From the NCBI GenBank assembly GCA_900316935.1, contig ONEW01000004.1, forward strand, positions 83,264-147,263: DNA of 64,000 bases. The letters run 5' to 3'. Positions 52,053 through 62,750 of the stretch are shown piece after piece. A program made the position numbers and the translations under genes. The notes under the pieces were generated by a model. That model was not told where the DNA came from. It did no database searches and saw only the letters and a program-made list of their open reading frames with translations. The stretch's first letter is position 1. Every line of letters begins with the position of its first letter. This DNA is from an uncultured Selenomonadales bacterium. GTDB lineage: Bacteria; Bacillota; Negativicutes; Acidaminococcales; Acidaminococcaceae.

Positions 52053-54225
52053 GAACCGTATATCTCCTTACCCAGTTCCGTACCGGCCGGTACAGGAGGG
52101 ATACCAGAATGACGGCGATAACGCCCAGTACAGCGCCGAGGACATAGCCGTCCAGCGCGCGGATGTAACTCATTATCGCAGGGGTGCGCATATGGCAGAA
52201 CGTCTGGACCAGGGAACCCTGACCGATGACCGCGCCGAGGACAAGGACCATACGGAGCCAGGCCGGCGCTTTCCGATAGGCCGCGAAGGCGGCCAGGAAG
52301 AAGGCCGGGTGGCCGATCATGAATTCCTTCTCTCTGGGGCGGGCATACATGACCTGCTCCAAAAAGACACGCAGCTTGATTTCGAGGGCCGGTACGGGCA
52401 CGCCGTCCGTGTGGCCGCTGCGGCCCACGAAGATGTAGGCCGCGAACAGCAGGGCGCCGAGAATCACAAGATGGTACAAGGAAATCCTGGTCCGGCAGAC
52501 ACGGACGATCTGGCCCAGTGCGGACGCCGGCCGTTCCGCCACGGCTTTGCCGCCGCAATGGAAGATGTCATATTCCGAAAGGAAGAGGAGGAGCGTGAGT
52601 ACCACAGGCAGCACGAAGGTCGCCTTGACGCCGCGGTAGATGTCCGCTTCCAGGAAGAACCGGTTGTCGCCCATGATGGCGGCGTTCAGCGTAGCGCCCA
52701 CCAGGGAGATGGCCACGGCCAGCGCCAGCTGCCACAGAGCGTTCCCAAGGATGGCCGGGGTGGACGTACCGTCCCCCCGGATTTCATCCCAGATGCGCAG
52801 AATGACGCTGATGGACAGGACCGGGAAGACGGACGCTGTCACAAGGGCCAGCATCTGCCGCATCAAAAGACCCCGGCCGAAGAGCAGCGTTGCCGCCGTC
52901 ACGACCATGCCGAGGACCACCAGCCCCAACTGGTACGGCATCGTAAATCTGCGGCAGATCAGGCGCAGATACAGCGCCAGAGCGGCCAGGCCGCCCAAGG
53001 CGGTGACGAGGAAGAAGTACGGTGACGGGAAGTAGGCTCCGCCGAAGACCGGCGCGCCATTTTCCGTGCGTTTCAGCGTCCCGTCGCTGTTCAGGACCTG
53101 TGCCCCGTACGGGTTCTGCAGTACCGTTGCCACACCGGTCCTGAACCCGCGCGCCTTGACCGATTCCGTAATCTGCTGCACGTAGGACAGGTTCAGCCGT
53201 TCTACAGACAGGCTGCCCTGCGGCTTATTAAAGAACCGGATGTAGTTGATGCGGATGTTGCGTTCCTCGTCGGCCAGCGCCCAGCGCCGCAGCGCGTCCG
53301 GCATCAGGAGTTTGGAGTTTTCGAGGGCGTCGATGTTGTAGACGCGCGGTGCATTATAATCCACGGCACGCAGCAGCGGATCCAGCCCATCGAACTTGGT
53401 GAACTGGAGCTGCGTCACATGTTCCAGCAGTCCCAGCCGGATGTTCCGTTTCGTCAGTTCATCCGCCATGACCTGGATCTTGTCCGGGAAGCCCACGACT
53501 TCGGAGCCGCAGGGGATGTAGGACGTCACTTTGGCACCAGAAGCGTCAATGCGGCGGAACATGCTGCGCAAGGCCTCTTCCCGTACGGGCAGGTAATTCT
53601 GCGTACGGACGGCCACATAGAAGCCTGCGTCCTGTACCGCCTTCAGCTCCTCCGTAGACAGTCCCAGGGGAGCCTGCATAAGCGGCGTCTGGGAACGGTA
53701 GTCGGGAACCTGGAGCAGGCGGTCGTCGCCCAAAACCTCCACGACCCCGCCCGCCACGGTGCGGATCCGGTCCGTGCCGTAGCGCAGGCGCAGGTCTTCC
53801 ATGGTTTCCTGCCAGGCGGTTCCGTCGGCCCCCCTGGCCACGTAGACCGCATCAGGCCGGACGGTTCCGCCCTGCAGCAGGGCGTCGAAGGCCCCGTGCC
53901 AGGCGCCGGGGGCCGCATGGGCGAGTTCCGAACCGGGAGCCGCCGCCAGGCGTCCTTCCCGGTCCAGCCGTTCCAGGGTCGTATCGTACACGACGAGGGT
54001 CGTGATGCCCGCATCCTTGAATTTGTGCAGCAGCGTTTTGGCGTCGAGCCCGTCGCGCTGGGCCATCATGAGCACTGCCTGATAATCCGCCACCTGTTCG
54101 ACCGTATCGTTCTGCTTTTCCACGCGGTACCGCGTGTGCACCAGCCACAAGGCCATGCAGAAAGCCACGATGACCAGTCCCACAAGCACCGGATTATAGC
54201 GTTGTTTCCAGTCTTGCATAGTCAT
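52045..54225 (-). CDS. DUF5693 family membrane protein
   Basis: A protein of about 726 residues: one N-terminal helix (about 15-32), a large extracytoplasmic domain (about 40-420; LLHKFKDAGITTLVVYDTTLER and VQTQNYLPVREEALR-like repeats) and about nine helices in the C-terminal half. It matches the DUF5693 group that commonly sits next to csaB in Firmicutes; function is unknown. The start is uncertain: GTG 54240, ATG 54225 and ATG 54219 are possible, none with a strong ribosome binding site. It is coupled to csaB by an 8-bp overlap. Confidence 0.82.
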   Translation of the reverse strand: MTMQDWKQRYNPVLVGLVIVAFCMALWLVHTRYRVEKQNDTVEQVADYQAVLMMAQRDGLDAKTLLHKFKDAGITTLVVYDTTLERLDREGRLAAAPGSELAHAAPGAWHGAFDALLQGGTVRPDAVYVARGADGTAWQETMEDLRLRYGTDRIRTVAGGVVEVLGDDRLLQVPDYRSQTPLMQAPLGLSTEELKAVQDAGFYVAVRTQNYLPVREEALRSMFRRIDASGAKVTSYIPCGSEVVGFPDKIQVMADELTKRNIRLGLLEHVTQLQFTKFDGLDPLLRAVDYNAPRVYNIDALENSKLLMPDALRRWALADEERNIRINYIRFFNKPQGSLSVERLNLSYVQQITESVKARGFRTGVATVLQNPYGAQVLNSDGTLKRTENGAPVFGGAYFPSPYFFLVTALGGLAALALYLRLICRRFTMPYQLGLVVLGMVVTAATLLFGRGLLMRQMLALVTASVFPVLSISVILRIWDEIRGDGTSTPAILGNALWQLALAVAISLVGATLNAAIMGDNRFFLEADIYRGVKATFVLPVVLTLLLFLSEYDIFHCGGKAVAERPASALGQIVRVCRTRISLYHLVILGALLFAAYIFVGRSGHTDGVPVPALEIKLRVFLEQVMYARPREKEFMIGHPAFFLAAFAAYRKAPAWLRMVLVLGAVIGQGSLVQTFCHMRTPAIMSYIRALDGYVLGAVLGVIAVILVSLLYRPVRNWVRRYTVHE

Positions 54226-54265
54226 CTGTTCCCGTTGCACCCTTTATTCCGAATTACACACTGTA

Positions 54266-54302
54266 ACAGCAAAGCAGGGAAAGCCTTTTTCCCTGCCGCT
54301 GT
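54266..54302 (-). other. Intercistronic stem-loop between prfB and the DUF5693 gene
   Basis: ACAGC plus GCAGGGAAA pair with TTTCCCTGC plus GCTGT. On the minus strand only a few T follow, so it may be a weak terminator or a processing site. Confidence 0.55.
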
Positions 54303-54325
54303 GCATTACATCCTCTGGATTGTCT

Positions 54326-55454
54326 TTACATCTGTTTTTTTGCCAGTTTCTTCTTTTCGTATTCCTGGCGCAGATACGCTTCCACGAAAGGCTGCAGATC
54401 GCCGTCCATGACGCCCTGCACGTTGCTCGTTTCGTGGTTTGTGCGGTGATCTTTGACCATCGTGTAGGGCTGGAAGACATAGGAGCGGATCTGGCTGCCC
54501 CATTCGATAGCCTGGTAGTCGCCGGCGAGGTCTTTGATTTTGGCGTCCTGGATTGCCTTTTCGTACATATACAGTTTGGCACGCAGCATCTGCATGGCTT
54601 TTTCACGGTTCTGCAGCTGGCTGCGTTCGTTCTGGCACTGGACCACGATGCCCGTCGGCAAATGGGTCATGCGGACGGCCGACGAAGTCTTGTTGACGTG
54701 CTGCCCACCGGCACCGCTGGCGCGGAAGTAGTCGACACGGACATCGTCCATATTGATTTCCACGTGGACCGTCTCGTCCAGTTCCGGCATCACATCGACA
54801 GCGGCGAACGAAGTATGGCGCCGTGCGTTCGCGTCAAACGGCGAAATGCGGACCAGGCGGTGTACGCCTTTTTCACTCCGGAAGAACCCGTAGGCGTTGC
54901 GGCCGTTGATCTGCAGCGTGGCGCTCTTCACGCCCGCTTCATCACCGGCCTGGTAATCCAGGGTCTCCACCTGGTAGCCGCTGCGCTCCGCAAAGCGTGT
55001 GAACATGCGCAGCAGCATGGAGGTCCAGTCCTGGGCCTCCGTTCCGCCGGCACCGGCATGCAAGGTCAGGATGGCGTTGTTGGCGTCATATTCCTCGCTC
55101 AGCAGCATGCCCAGTTCCAGGTGCTGGAGTTCTTCCTTGATTTTTTCCAGGGCAGCGTCGATTTCAGGAACCATGGATTCGTCCTGGTCTTCCGCCGCCA
55201 TTTCCTGCAGCATTTCCAGGTCGTCCAGATCCGCGACAAGGGATTTGTAGGAGTCGACCTCGTTCTTGAGGTCTGTCACGTCCTTCGTCACCCTGGCCGC
55301 CTTTTCCGGGTCATCCCAGAAGGTCGGCTCCCCCATGGTGTGTTCCAGTTCCCCTATGCGTTCCTCTTTGCTGGGGATGTCAAAGAGATTCCCTCATTTC
55401 GTCCAGTTTGTTCTTGAGCCCTGCGATGACAGGTCTGTATTCTTCAAGCAGCAA
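54326..55454 (-). CDS. prfB: Peptide chain release factor 2 with programmed +1 frameshift
   Basis: Terminates translation at UGA and UAA. The gene is in two frames: a 24-codon start segment (TTG at 55454, after AAAGGA) ending CTT at 55383, an in-frame TGA at 55382-55380, and the main frame from 55381 to 54326. Together they give about 375 residues beginning with LEEYRPVIAGLKNKLDEM and continuing DIPSKEERIGELE, which matches RF2. The GGQ motif (GAGGQHVNK) and the stop-recognition SPF (RISPFDANA) are present. Without the shift the protein would be truncated. Confidence 0.95.
55379..55395 (-). promoter_or_regulatory. RF2 autoregulatory frameshift site
   Basis: On the minus strand GAGGGA is followed after a short spacer by CTT TGA C. 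The internal Shine-Dalgarno-like AGGGA and slippery CTT-T before the stop are the known RF2 frameshift signal; low RF2 slows termination at TGA and promotes the shift. Confidence 0.92.
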
Positions 55455-55493
55455 CTAATTCACGTCCTTTACTGGTTATTTGCCCTGTTCCGG

Positions 55494-55532
55494 GTCGGGC
55501 GCCCGACCTTGCGGACCGCACCGGCGCGGTCC
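55494..55532 (-). other. Two stem-loops between secA and prfB
   Basis: A perfect 14-bp palindrome GTCGGGCGCCCGAC (55494-55507) and a 7-bp stem GGACCGC/GCGGTCC (55513-55519 with 55526-55532). On the minus strand neither has a U-run, so they probably mark mRNA processing or partial attenuation between the two genes. Confidence 0.5.
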
Positions 55533-55550
55533 TGTCTTTTTGCCGGTTCC

Positions 55551-58094
<2,544 letters not shown>

Positions 58095-58153
58095 ATTTAT
58101 CACTCCTTAACTGGTAGCTGAAAACACTTATCGACATTAATATCTAGCTTAAA

Positions 58154-58162
58154 ATTTTATCA
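58154..58162 (-). promoter_or_regulatory. Extended -10 promoter of secA
   Basis: TGA-TAAAAT on the minus strand, 59 bp before the secA TTG, directly after the hpf terminator; no strong -35. Confidence 0.45.
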
Positions 58163-58183
58163 GATATAGCCCCAAAAGTCAAA

Positions 58184-58210
58184 AACACGCGGTACTCCGT
58201 ACCGCGTGTT
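58184..58210 (-). terminator. Terminator of hpf
   Basis: Perfect 12-bp stem AACACGCGGTAC/GTACCGCGTGTT with a 3-nt loop; on the minus strand it runs into TTTTTG. Confidence 0.95.
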
Positions 58211-58251
58211 CTGTAAACTTTACGTGAAATTTCCAGGCCGCTTCTGCAGCC

Positions 58252-58797
58252 TCAGCCGATCTTCGGAGCCAGGAGCCCGTAATTGCCATCCTTACGGCGG
58301 TATACGACGCTCACGCCGCCGAAATCGGGGTCATAGAACATGAAGAAGTCGTGGTTCAGCAGATTCATCTGCAGAATCGCCTCATCCGGCGTCATGGGAT
58401 GCATGACGAAGCTCTTGTTGCGGATGATCCTGAATTCGTCCGTGTCTGCGGCACCCGCCGCTGCAGGTTCCGCATCGGGCAACGCCGACATGTCGCGGAA
58501 GTTGTTGTATTTCCGTTTCATCAGTTTCGTCTTGTATTTATGGACCTGGCGTTCAATCTTTTCGATGACCAAGTCAATCGACGAATACATGTCCTTCGTC
58601 GATTCCTGGGCACGGAAGATGACGCCTTTCGCCGGCACCGTGATTTCCGCGATATGCATGCCATTCTCCACTTTCAGGACGGCCTGTATGTCACCGACCG
58701 CCTTGAACTGGCGCGTGACTTTGTCTATCTTTTTCTCTACATACGCTTTGACCGCAGGAGATACAACCGTATTTCTACCTTTAACAATGACAGCCAT
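58252..58797 (-). CDS. hpf: Long-form ribosome hibernation promoting factor
   Basis: A 181-residue protein: N-terminal HPF/RaiA domain (about 1-100; VEKKIDKVTRQFKAVGDIQAVLK) that fills the tRNA/mRNA channel of the 30S subunit, and C-terminal dimerisation domain (about 120-180; IIRNKSFVMHPMTPDEAILQMNLLNHDFFMF) that pairs ribosomes into 100S dimers. The ATG at 58797 follows AAGGAGG; an in-frame 38-codon extension upstream lacks family character. Monocistronic, with a leader of about 150 nt that holds a small hairpin. Confidence 0.95.
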   Translation of the reverse strand: MAVIVKGRNTVVSPAVKAYVEKKIDKVTRQFKAVGDIQAVLKVENGMHIAEITVPAKGVIFRAQESTKDMYSSIDLVIEKIERQVHKYKTKLMKRKYNNFRDMSALPDAEPAAAGAADTDEFRIIRNKSFVMHPMTPDEAILQMNLLNHDFFMFYDPDFGGVSVVYRRKDGNYGLLAPKIG

Positions 58798-58815
58798 AGT
58801 ACAAACCTCCTTGTC

Positions 58816-58960
58816 ACCCCGCATTCCGGGGTTGGTGTATCTGGACAGGGTCCGGTCCTTCCCCGCTGTTCCGGCCCGTACATTAGTACTTGCCCTTTTC
58901 AATTCCTCCACTCCTTTGCTGTACCGGAGCGCGGGTCACGATTCCGTTCCCTTTATATAA
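58816..58960 (-). promoter_or_regulatory. hpf leader: candidate promoter and hairpin
   Basis: A 6-bp stem ACCCCG/CGGGGT (58816-58832) stands just before the hpf ribosome binding site and could tune access to it. A TATATA (58954-58959, minus) with TTTCTG about 16 bp upstream is a weak promoter candidate. The remaining sequence to 59067 shows nothing else I can support. Confidence 0.35.
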
Positions 58961-59067
58961 GTGTTCGACAGTTGCAGAAAAGTTCCTGCTTTTTCCGAAA
59001 ATTATCAAAACGGAGGATTTTCAATGCATTTTTGTAAACTTTTGGTCACTTCGGGGCCGGTTCCATC

Positions 59068-59102
59068 AAAAAAGACATGTACCATTGCGGATACATGTCT
59101 TT
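59068..59102 (-). terminator. Terminator of the amino-acid ABC transporter operon
   Basis: On the minus strand AAAGACATGTA pairs with TACATGTCTTT, a perfect 11-bp stem, and runs into TTTTTT. Confidence 0.93.
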
Positions 59103-59132
59103 CGTAATTTTTGATTACGCCTTGGGCAATGC

Positions 59133-59864
59133 TTATAGGATTTTCGACAAAAAACTCTGCGTCCTGGGGTTCCGGGGATGGCTGAACACTTCGTCCGGCG
59201 TCCCTTCCTCCATAATATATCCGCCGTCCACGAACAGCACCCGGTCCCCCACTTCGCGGGCAAAGCCCATTTCATGGGTGACGACGACCATGGTCATGCC
59301 ATCTTCGGCCAGTTTCTTCATGACGTCGAGCACTTCTTTGATCATTTCCGGGTCCAGGGCACTCGTCGGTTCGTCAAAGAGCATGGCCTTCGGCTTCATG
59401 CAGAGGGCCCGCGCAATAGCGACACGCTGCTGCTGGCCGCCGGACAGCTGGTCCGGATAAGAAGCAGCCTTCATGTCCAGACCGACCCGTTCCAGGTAGT
59501 GCATGGCCGTCTCTTCGGCTTCCTTGCGGCCGATACCGCGTACCTTCATGGGCGCCAGGGTCAGGTTCTGGAGCACCGTCATATGGGGGAACAGGTTGAA
59601 CCGCTGGAACACCATGCCGACTTCCTTGCGGACTTCGTTGATGTTGGCATCGCCGTTCAACGGGATGTTGTCAAACGTGATGGAGCCACCCGTCGGCACT
59701 TCCAGATAGTTGATGCAGCGCAGCAGCGTCGATTTGCCGCTGCCCGACGGTCCGATGATGACGACTACCTCCTTTTCCTGCACATCCAGGTCGATGCCCT
59801 TGAGGACTTCGAGGCTGCCGAAATTCTTTTTCAATCCTTTGATCTGTATCAGCGGCTGTTTCAT
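59133..59864 (-). CDS. Polar amino-acid ABC transporter ATP-binding protein (GlnQ type)
   Basis: A 243-residue ATPase with Walker A GPSGSGKS at 38-45, signature [15 protein letters not shown], Walker [15 protein letters not shown] and [17 protein letters not shown], the last a hallmark of the polar amino-acid (PAAT) group. Its ATG overlaps the permease stop by 4 bp. Substrate within the group (Gln, Arg, Lys, His or cystine) cannot be read from the ATPase. Confidence 0.95.
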   Translation of the reverse strand: MKQPLIQIKGLKKNFGSLEVLKGIDLDVQEKEVVVIIGPSGSGKSTLLRCINYLEVPTGGSITFDNIPLNGDANINEVRKEVGMVFQRFNLFPHMTVLQNLTLAPMKVRGIGRKEAEETAMHYLERVGLDMKAASYPDQLSGGQQQRVAIARALCMKPKAMLFDEPTSALDPEMIKEVLDVMKKLAEDGMTMVVVTHEMGFAREVGDRVLFVDGGYIMEEGTPDEVFSHPRNPRTQSFLSKIL

Positions 59865-60517
59865 TTCGTCTCAAACTTCCTTTCCATGAGGCCGGTCAGC
59901 CGTGCTACGGCGAAGGTCATGATCAGATAAATGATGGCGACCACCATCCAGATGGTGAACGAGGCGTAGGTGCGGGCAATGACCAGCTGGCCGCGGCGTG
60001 TCAGTTCTTCCAGTCCGATGACGGAAACCAGGGAGGAATCCTTCAGCATGGCGATGAATTCGTTGCCCAGGGGCGGAATGATCTGTTTGAAAGCCTGGGG
60101 CAGGATGATGTAGCGCATCGTCTGCCACCAACTCATGCCGAGGCTGCGGCCTGCCTCCATCTGGCCCTTGTCAATGGCCTGGATGCCACCACGGAAGATT
60201 TCCGCCACATAGGCACCGCTGTTGATGGAGCAGGCCGAAATGGCAGCAAAGAAGGCGTCCACATGGCTGCCCGTCAAAGCCGGCAGAGCGAAGTAGACGA
60301 TGAAGATCTGTACCAGCAGCGGGGTACCGCGGATGAAGTCGACGTACACATTGCCAAGCCACCGCAGCGGTTTGATGCTGGTCAGGCGGATCAGGGAGAC
60401 GACGATGCCGATGATCATGCCGAAGAAGACAGACAGCACCGTGATCTCCAGCGTGATGCCGGCGCCGGTCAGCAGAAGGGGCATAGAGCCCGTAACCAAT
60501 TCCAAATCAAAATCCAT
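59861..60517 (-). CDS. Polar amino-acid ABC transporter permease (GlnP/HisM type)
   Basis: A 218-residue permease with five helices and the PAAT signature region [25 protein letters not shown] that contacts the ATPase; the N-terminal [20 protein letters not shown] and [18 protein letters not shown] are typical. It follows the binding-protein gene after a 154-bp gap with a stem-loop. A single permease gene implies a homodimeric channel. Confidence 0.95.
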   Translation of the reverse strand: MDFDLELVTGSMPLLLTGAGITLEITVLSVFFGMIIGIVVSLIRLTSIKPLRWLGNVYVDFIRGTPLLVQIFIVYFALPALTGSHVDAFFAAISACSINSGAYVAEIFRGGIQAIDKGQMEAGRSLGMSWWQTMRYIILPQAFKQIIPPLGNEFIAMLKDSSLVSVIGLEELTRRGQLVIARTYASFTIWMVVAIIYLIMTFAVARLTGLMERKFETK

Positions 60518-60599
60518 AAGTCATTTCCTCTATTCCAGGTCTCCACGCCTTTGGGTCAGGCGCCCGTTGCGCAGAGACAGATATATACAGACACGAAAA

Positions 60600-60625
60600 T
60601 CCCGGCAGATTCCGCTCTGCCGGGA
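60600..60625 (-). other. Stem-loop between binding-protein and permease genes
   Basis: Perfect 10-bp stem TCCCGGCAGA/TCTGCCGGGA with a 6-nt loop, followed on the minus strand by TTTTCG. It could act as a partial terminator so that the binding protein is made in excess. Confidence 0.75.
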
Positions 60626-60671
60626 CGAAACCCCTGCGAAGGGTTACCATACAGGTTGGGAAAAGTACGGC

Positions 60672-61448
60672 TTATTTGGCCGCGGCTTTTTTGCCGAACC
60701 ATTTTTCGTAGATCTTGTCATATTCGCCGTTCTTCTTCAGGTCGGACAGGGCTTTGTTGATCTGCGGGGTCAGCTTGCTGTCCTTCTTGACGGAGAAGCC
60801 GTAGGATTCGGCTTCCATGGTTTCACCGACCAGTTTGGCCGTATCTTTGCCGCCCTGGACCAGATAGTATTCCGCCACCGGTTTGTCGATGATGACGGCG
60901 TCCACGCCCTTGTTCTTCAGTTCCAGGAAGACTTCGGCATTGGTGTTGAAGGTCTTGACCTTGGACCCTTTGACCTTGGCGGCCTTGTCCGCCCCCGTCG
61001 TGCCGATCTGCACAGCGATGCCCTTGCCTTCCAGATCCTTCAGGCCCTTGATGGCGTTGTTGTCCTTATTGACGACGATGGTCAGGCCCGACACATAGTA
61101 GGGATCCGACATGTCGACGGCCTTCTGGCGGTCCGGCGTGATGCTCATGCCTGCGGCGGCCACATCGATGTTGCCGGCGTTCAGGGCCGGGATCAGGGCA
61201 TCGAAGCCCATGTTCTGGATTTCAACCTGCATGTTCAGCTGTTTGCCGATGGCGCGGATCAGGTCCATATCAAAGCCCACGAATTCTTTGGAGCCTTTCT
61301 CCTGGAATTCAAAGGGGGCGAAGGTCGGTTCCGTGCCAACTTTCAGGACTTTCGGCTGTTCCGCGCTCTTCTTTTCGCCGCTGCCGCCACAGCCTGCTGC
61401 CATGACCAGCAGCATGAGGCTCATCAGTACCATTAATAATTTCTTCAT
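60672..61448 (-). CDS. Amino-acid ABC transporter binding lipoprotein (proximal copy)
   Basis: A 258-residue SBP_bac_3 lipoprotein: signal peptide with lipobox LVMAAGC, then KVGTEPTFAPFEFQ, EFVGFDMDLIRAIGKQL and IAVQIGTTGADKAAKVKG typical of polar amino-acid binders. The ATG at 61448 follows GGGAGGAAAG. It is a close paralogue of the binding protein encoded just upstream (many identical blocks, e.g. NMGFDALIPA and KNKGVDAVI), indicating tandem duplication and possible division of substrates over one permease. Confidence 0.93.
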   Translation of the reverse strand: MKKLLMVLMSLMLLVMAAGCGGSGEKKSAEQPKVLKVGTEPTFAPFEFQEKGSKEFVGFDMDLIRAIGKQLNMQVEIQNMGFDALIPALNAGNIDVAAAGMSITPDRQKAVDMSDPYYVSGLTIVVNKDNNAIKGLKDLEGKGIAVQIGTTGADKAAKVKGSKVKTFNTNAEVFLELKNKGVDAVIIDKPVAEYYLVQGGKDTAKLVGETMEAESYGFSVKKDSKLTPQINKALSDLKKNGEYDKIYEKWFGKKAAAK

Positions 61449-61478
61449 GTTCTTTCCTCCCTGGCGCATCGCATGATT

Positions 61479-61518
61479 ATGCAAAAACTGTATATGCAGT
61501 TCCTGCATATTGATGCAT
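61479..61518. promoter_or_regulatory. ATGCA/TGCAT palindrome cluster between the two binding-protein genes
   Basis: Contains ATATGCAG-TTC-CTGCATAT (61492-61510, perfect 8-bp arms) and TGCAT-ATTG-ATGCA (61504-61517). The second has the spacing of an ARG box (5-4-5). The first could instead be a weak transcript-end hairpin, since TTTTTG follows on the minus strand. Related ATGCA repeats stand before argG. Confidence 0.45.
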
Positions 61519-61522
61519 TGTT

Positions 61523-62326
61523 TTATTTAGCCGGTTTTTCACCGAACCATTTCTCATACAGTTTGTCGTACGTGCCGTTCTGTTTCAGGTTGTCCAGCGA
61601 CTTGTCGAGGGCCTTCTGCAGCTCCGGGTGCTTCTTCGAGATGACGATGCCGTAGTCTTCGGCGCTCAGGGCCTTGCCGACCATCTTGGCATAGGCGTTG
61701 CCGCCCTGGGCCAGGAAGTACTGGAGTACGGGCCGGTCGCTGATGACGGCGTCCACGCCCTTGTTCTTCAACTCCATGCAGGCCAGGTCGCTCGTGTTGA
61801 AGGTCTTCACTTCGGCCCCCTTGCTCTTCAGCTTTTCCGCATACATGGCGCCCGTCGTGCCGATCTGCACGGCGATTTTCTTGCCGCCCAGATCGTCGAT
61901 GCTCCGGATGTCCGCATTTTCCTTGCGGACGACCAGGGCGAGGCCCGATTTATAGTACGGCTGCGAGAACAGGACCTGCTTCTTCCGTTCCTCCGTGATA
62001 GTGAAGCCCGAAACGGCCACGTCAAGATTGTCATTGTTGACCGCTGGGATCAGGGCATCGAAGCCCATGTTCTTGATGGTGCACTTTTTGTATCCCATGT
62101 CCTTAGCCAGCGCCTCGATCAGTTCCATGTCGAATCCGGTCAGTTCCTTGGAATTCTCCTTCGGGAACTCGAACGGGGCGAAAGACGGTTCCGTGCCGAC
62201 AATCAGCTCGTCCTTCGTCAGAACGGGATCCTGGCCTTTTTCCGCCTTTTTCCCGCCGCCGCAGCCGGCTGCAAGCAGTCCCAGCGCCAATACGAGGACA
62301 CCCAGAAGCAGAGTCAGTTTCTTCAT
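61523..62326 (-). CDS. Amino-acid ABC transporter binding lipoprotein (distal copy)
   Basis: A 267-residue SBP_bac_3 lipoprotein with lipobox LLAAGC, IVGTEPSFAPFEFPK, GFDMELIEALAKDM and KIAVQIGTTGAMYAEKL. The ATG follows GAGGGGGA. It is the first protein-coding gene after the structured RNA region at 62392-62608, in the same direction. Differences from its neighbour copy in the ligand-lobe segments suggest a different preferred amino acid, which cannot be named from sequence alone. Confidence 0.93.
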   Translation of the reverse strand: MKKLTLLLGVLVLALGLLAAGCGGGKKAEKGQDPVLTKDELIVGTEPSFAPFEFPKENSKELTGFDMELIEALAKDMGYKKCTIKNMGFDALIPAVNNDNLDVAVSGFTITEERKKQVLFSQPYYKSGLALVVRKENADIRSIDDLGGKKIAVQIGTTGAMYAEKLKSKGAEVKTFNTSDLACMELKNKGVDAVISDRPVLQYFLAQGGNAYAKMVGKALSAEDYGIVISKKHPELQKALDKSLDNLKQNGTYDKLYEKWFGEKPAK

Positions 62327-62391
62327 ACGATTTCCCCCTCATGCAATCTTTTCTCTCCCTGAAAACTTCACTACGAAAACAAAACAAAAAT

Positions 62392-62608
62392 AAAAACACC
62401 CGGCTGACCTGGTTTTCGCCCCCACACCCGCCTGCTGGAAGTTTCGCTCCTAAGCATTGTGCTCCCCACTACTCGTTCTCTCGCCGTTGGCGGCAGGACT
62501 TACATCTAAGCTGCACCGTGCTCACAGCGGCTTTGCGCTGCTTACGTGGATCGTTTGGCCTGCAACTGGCATCGACTTTCAACCACAGACCCAGGTAGTT
62601 TTTATCTT
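62392..62608 (-). ncRNA. Highly structured RNA of about 217 nt, family uncertain
   Basis: A near-consensus promoter starts transcription here and no open frame of note is encoded. Base pairing is dense: outer helix AAAAAC/GTTTTT (62598-62603 with 62392-62397), closing helix ACCTGG/CCAGGT (62591-62596 with 62407-62412), long-range GCAGG/CCTGC (62559-62563 with 62493-62497), and hairpins at 62525-62540, 62483-62494, 62453-62463 and 62437-62450. A second GCAGG (62431-62435) can compete for the same partner. T-rich sequence follows the 3' end. A free-standing ncRNA (perhaps of the raiA RNA class) or a leader riboswitch of the ABC transporter are both possible. Confidence 0.65.
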
Positions 62609-62614
62609 TTCGTT

Positions 62615-62643
62615 ACTATACCATATCTCACTGAATAATTCAA
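62615..62643 (-). promoter_or_regulatory. Promoter of the structured RNA
   Basis: On the minus strand TTGAAT (62638-62643) and TGG-TATAGT (62615-62620, extended -10) are 17 bp apart, giving a start near 62608 just before the first helix. Confidence 0.75.
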
Positions 62644-62721
62644 CAAAGCAATATCATAAATATGAACCTCCTGCTTTTTACCAAATTAAAACGTGAAATT
62701 TGCGGCGAAAATCCGTTCGCC

Positions 62722-62750
62722 TTGACGGAATCCGGTCTGGAAACTATACT
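62722..62750 (+). promoter_or_regulatory. Promoter of the HD-GYP gene
   Basis: TTGACG (62722-62727) and TATACT (62745-62750) with a 17-bp spacer. Transcription should start near 62757, leaving a leader of about 140 nt, GC-rich with several short stems, in which I recognise no riboswitch. Confidence 0.8.

Noticed and set aside
62392..62608. Lysine riboswitch or T-box before the amino-acid transporter
   Set aside because: Neither the lysine riboswitch core (GAGGCGC, AGTA, GGGAAAG) nor the GGTGGNACCGCG T-box sequence is present on either strand.
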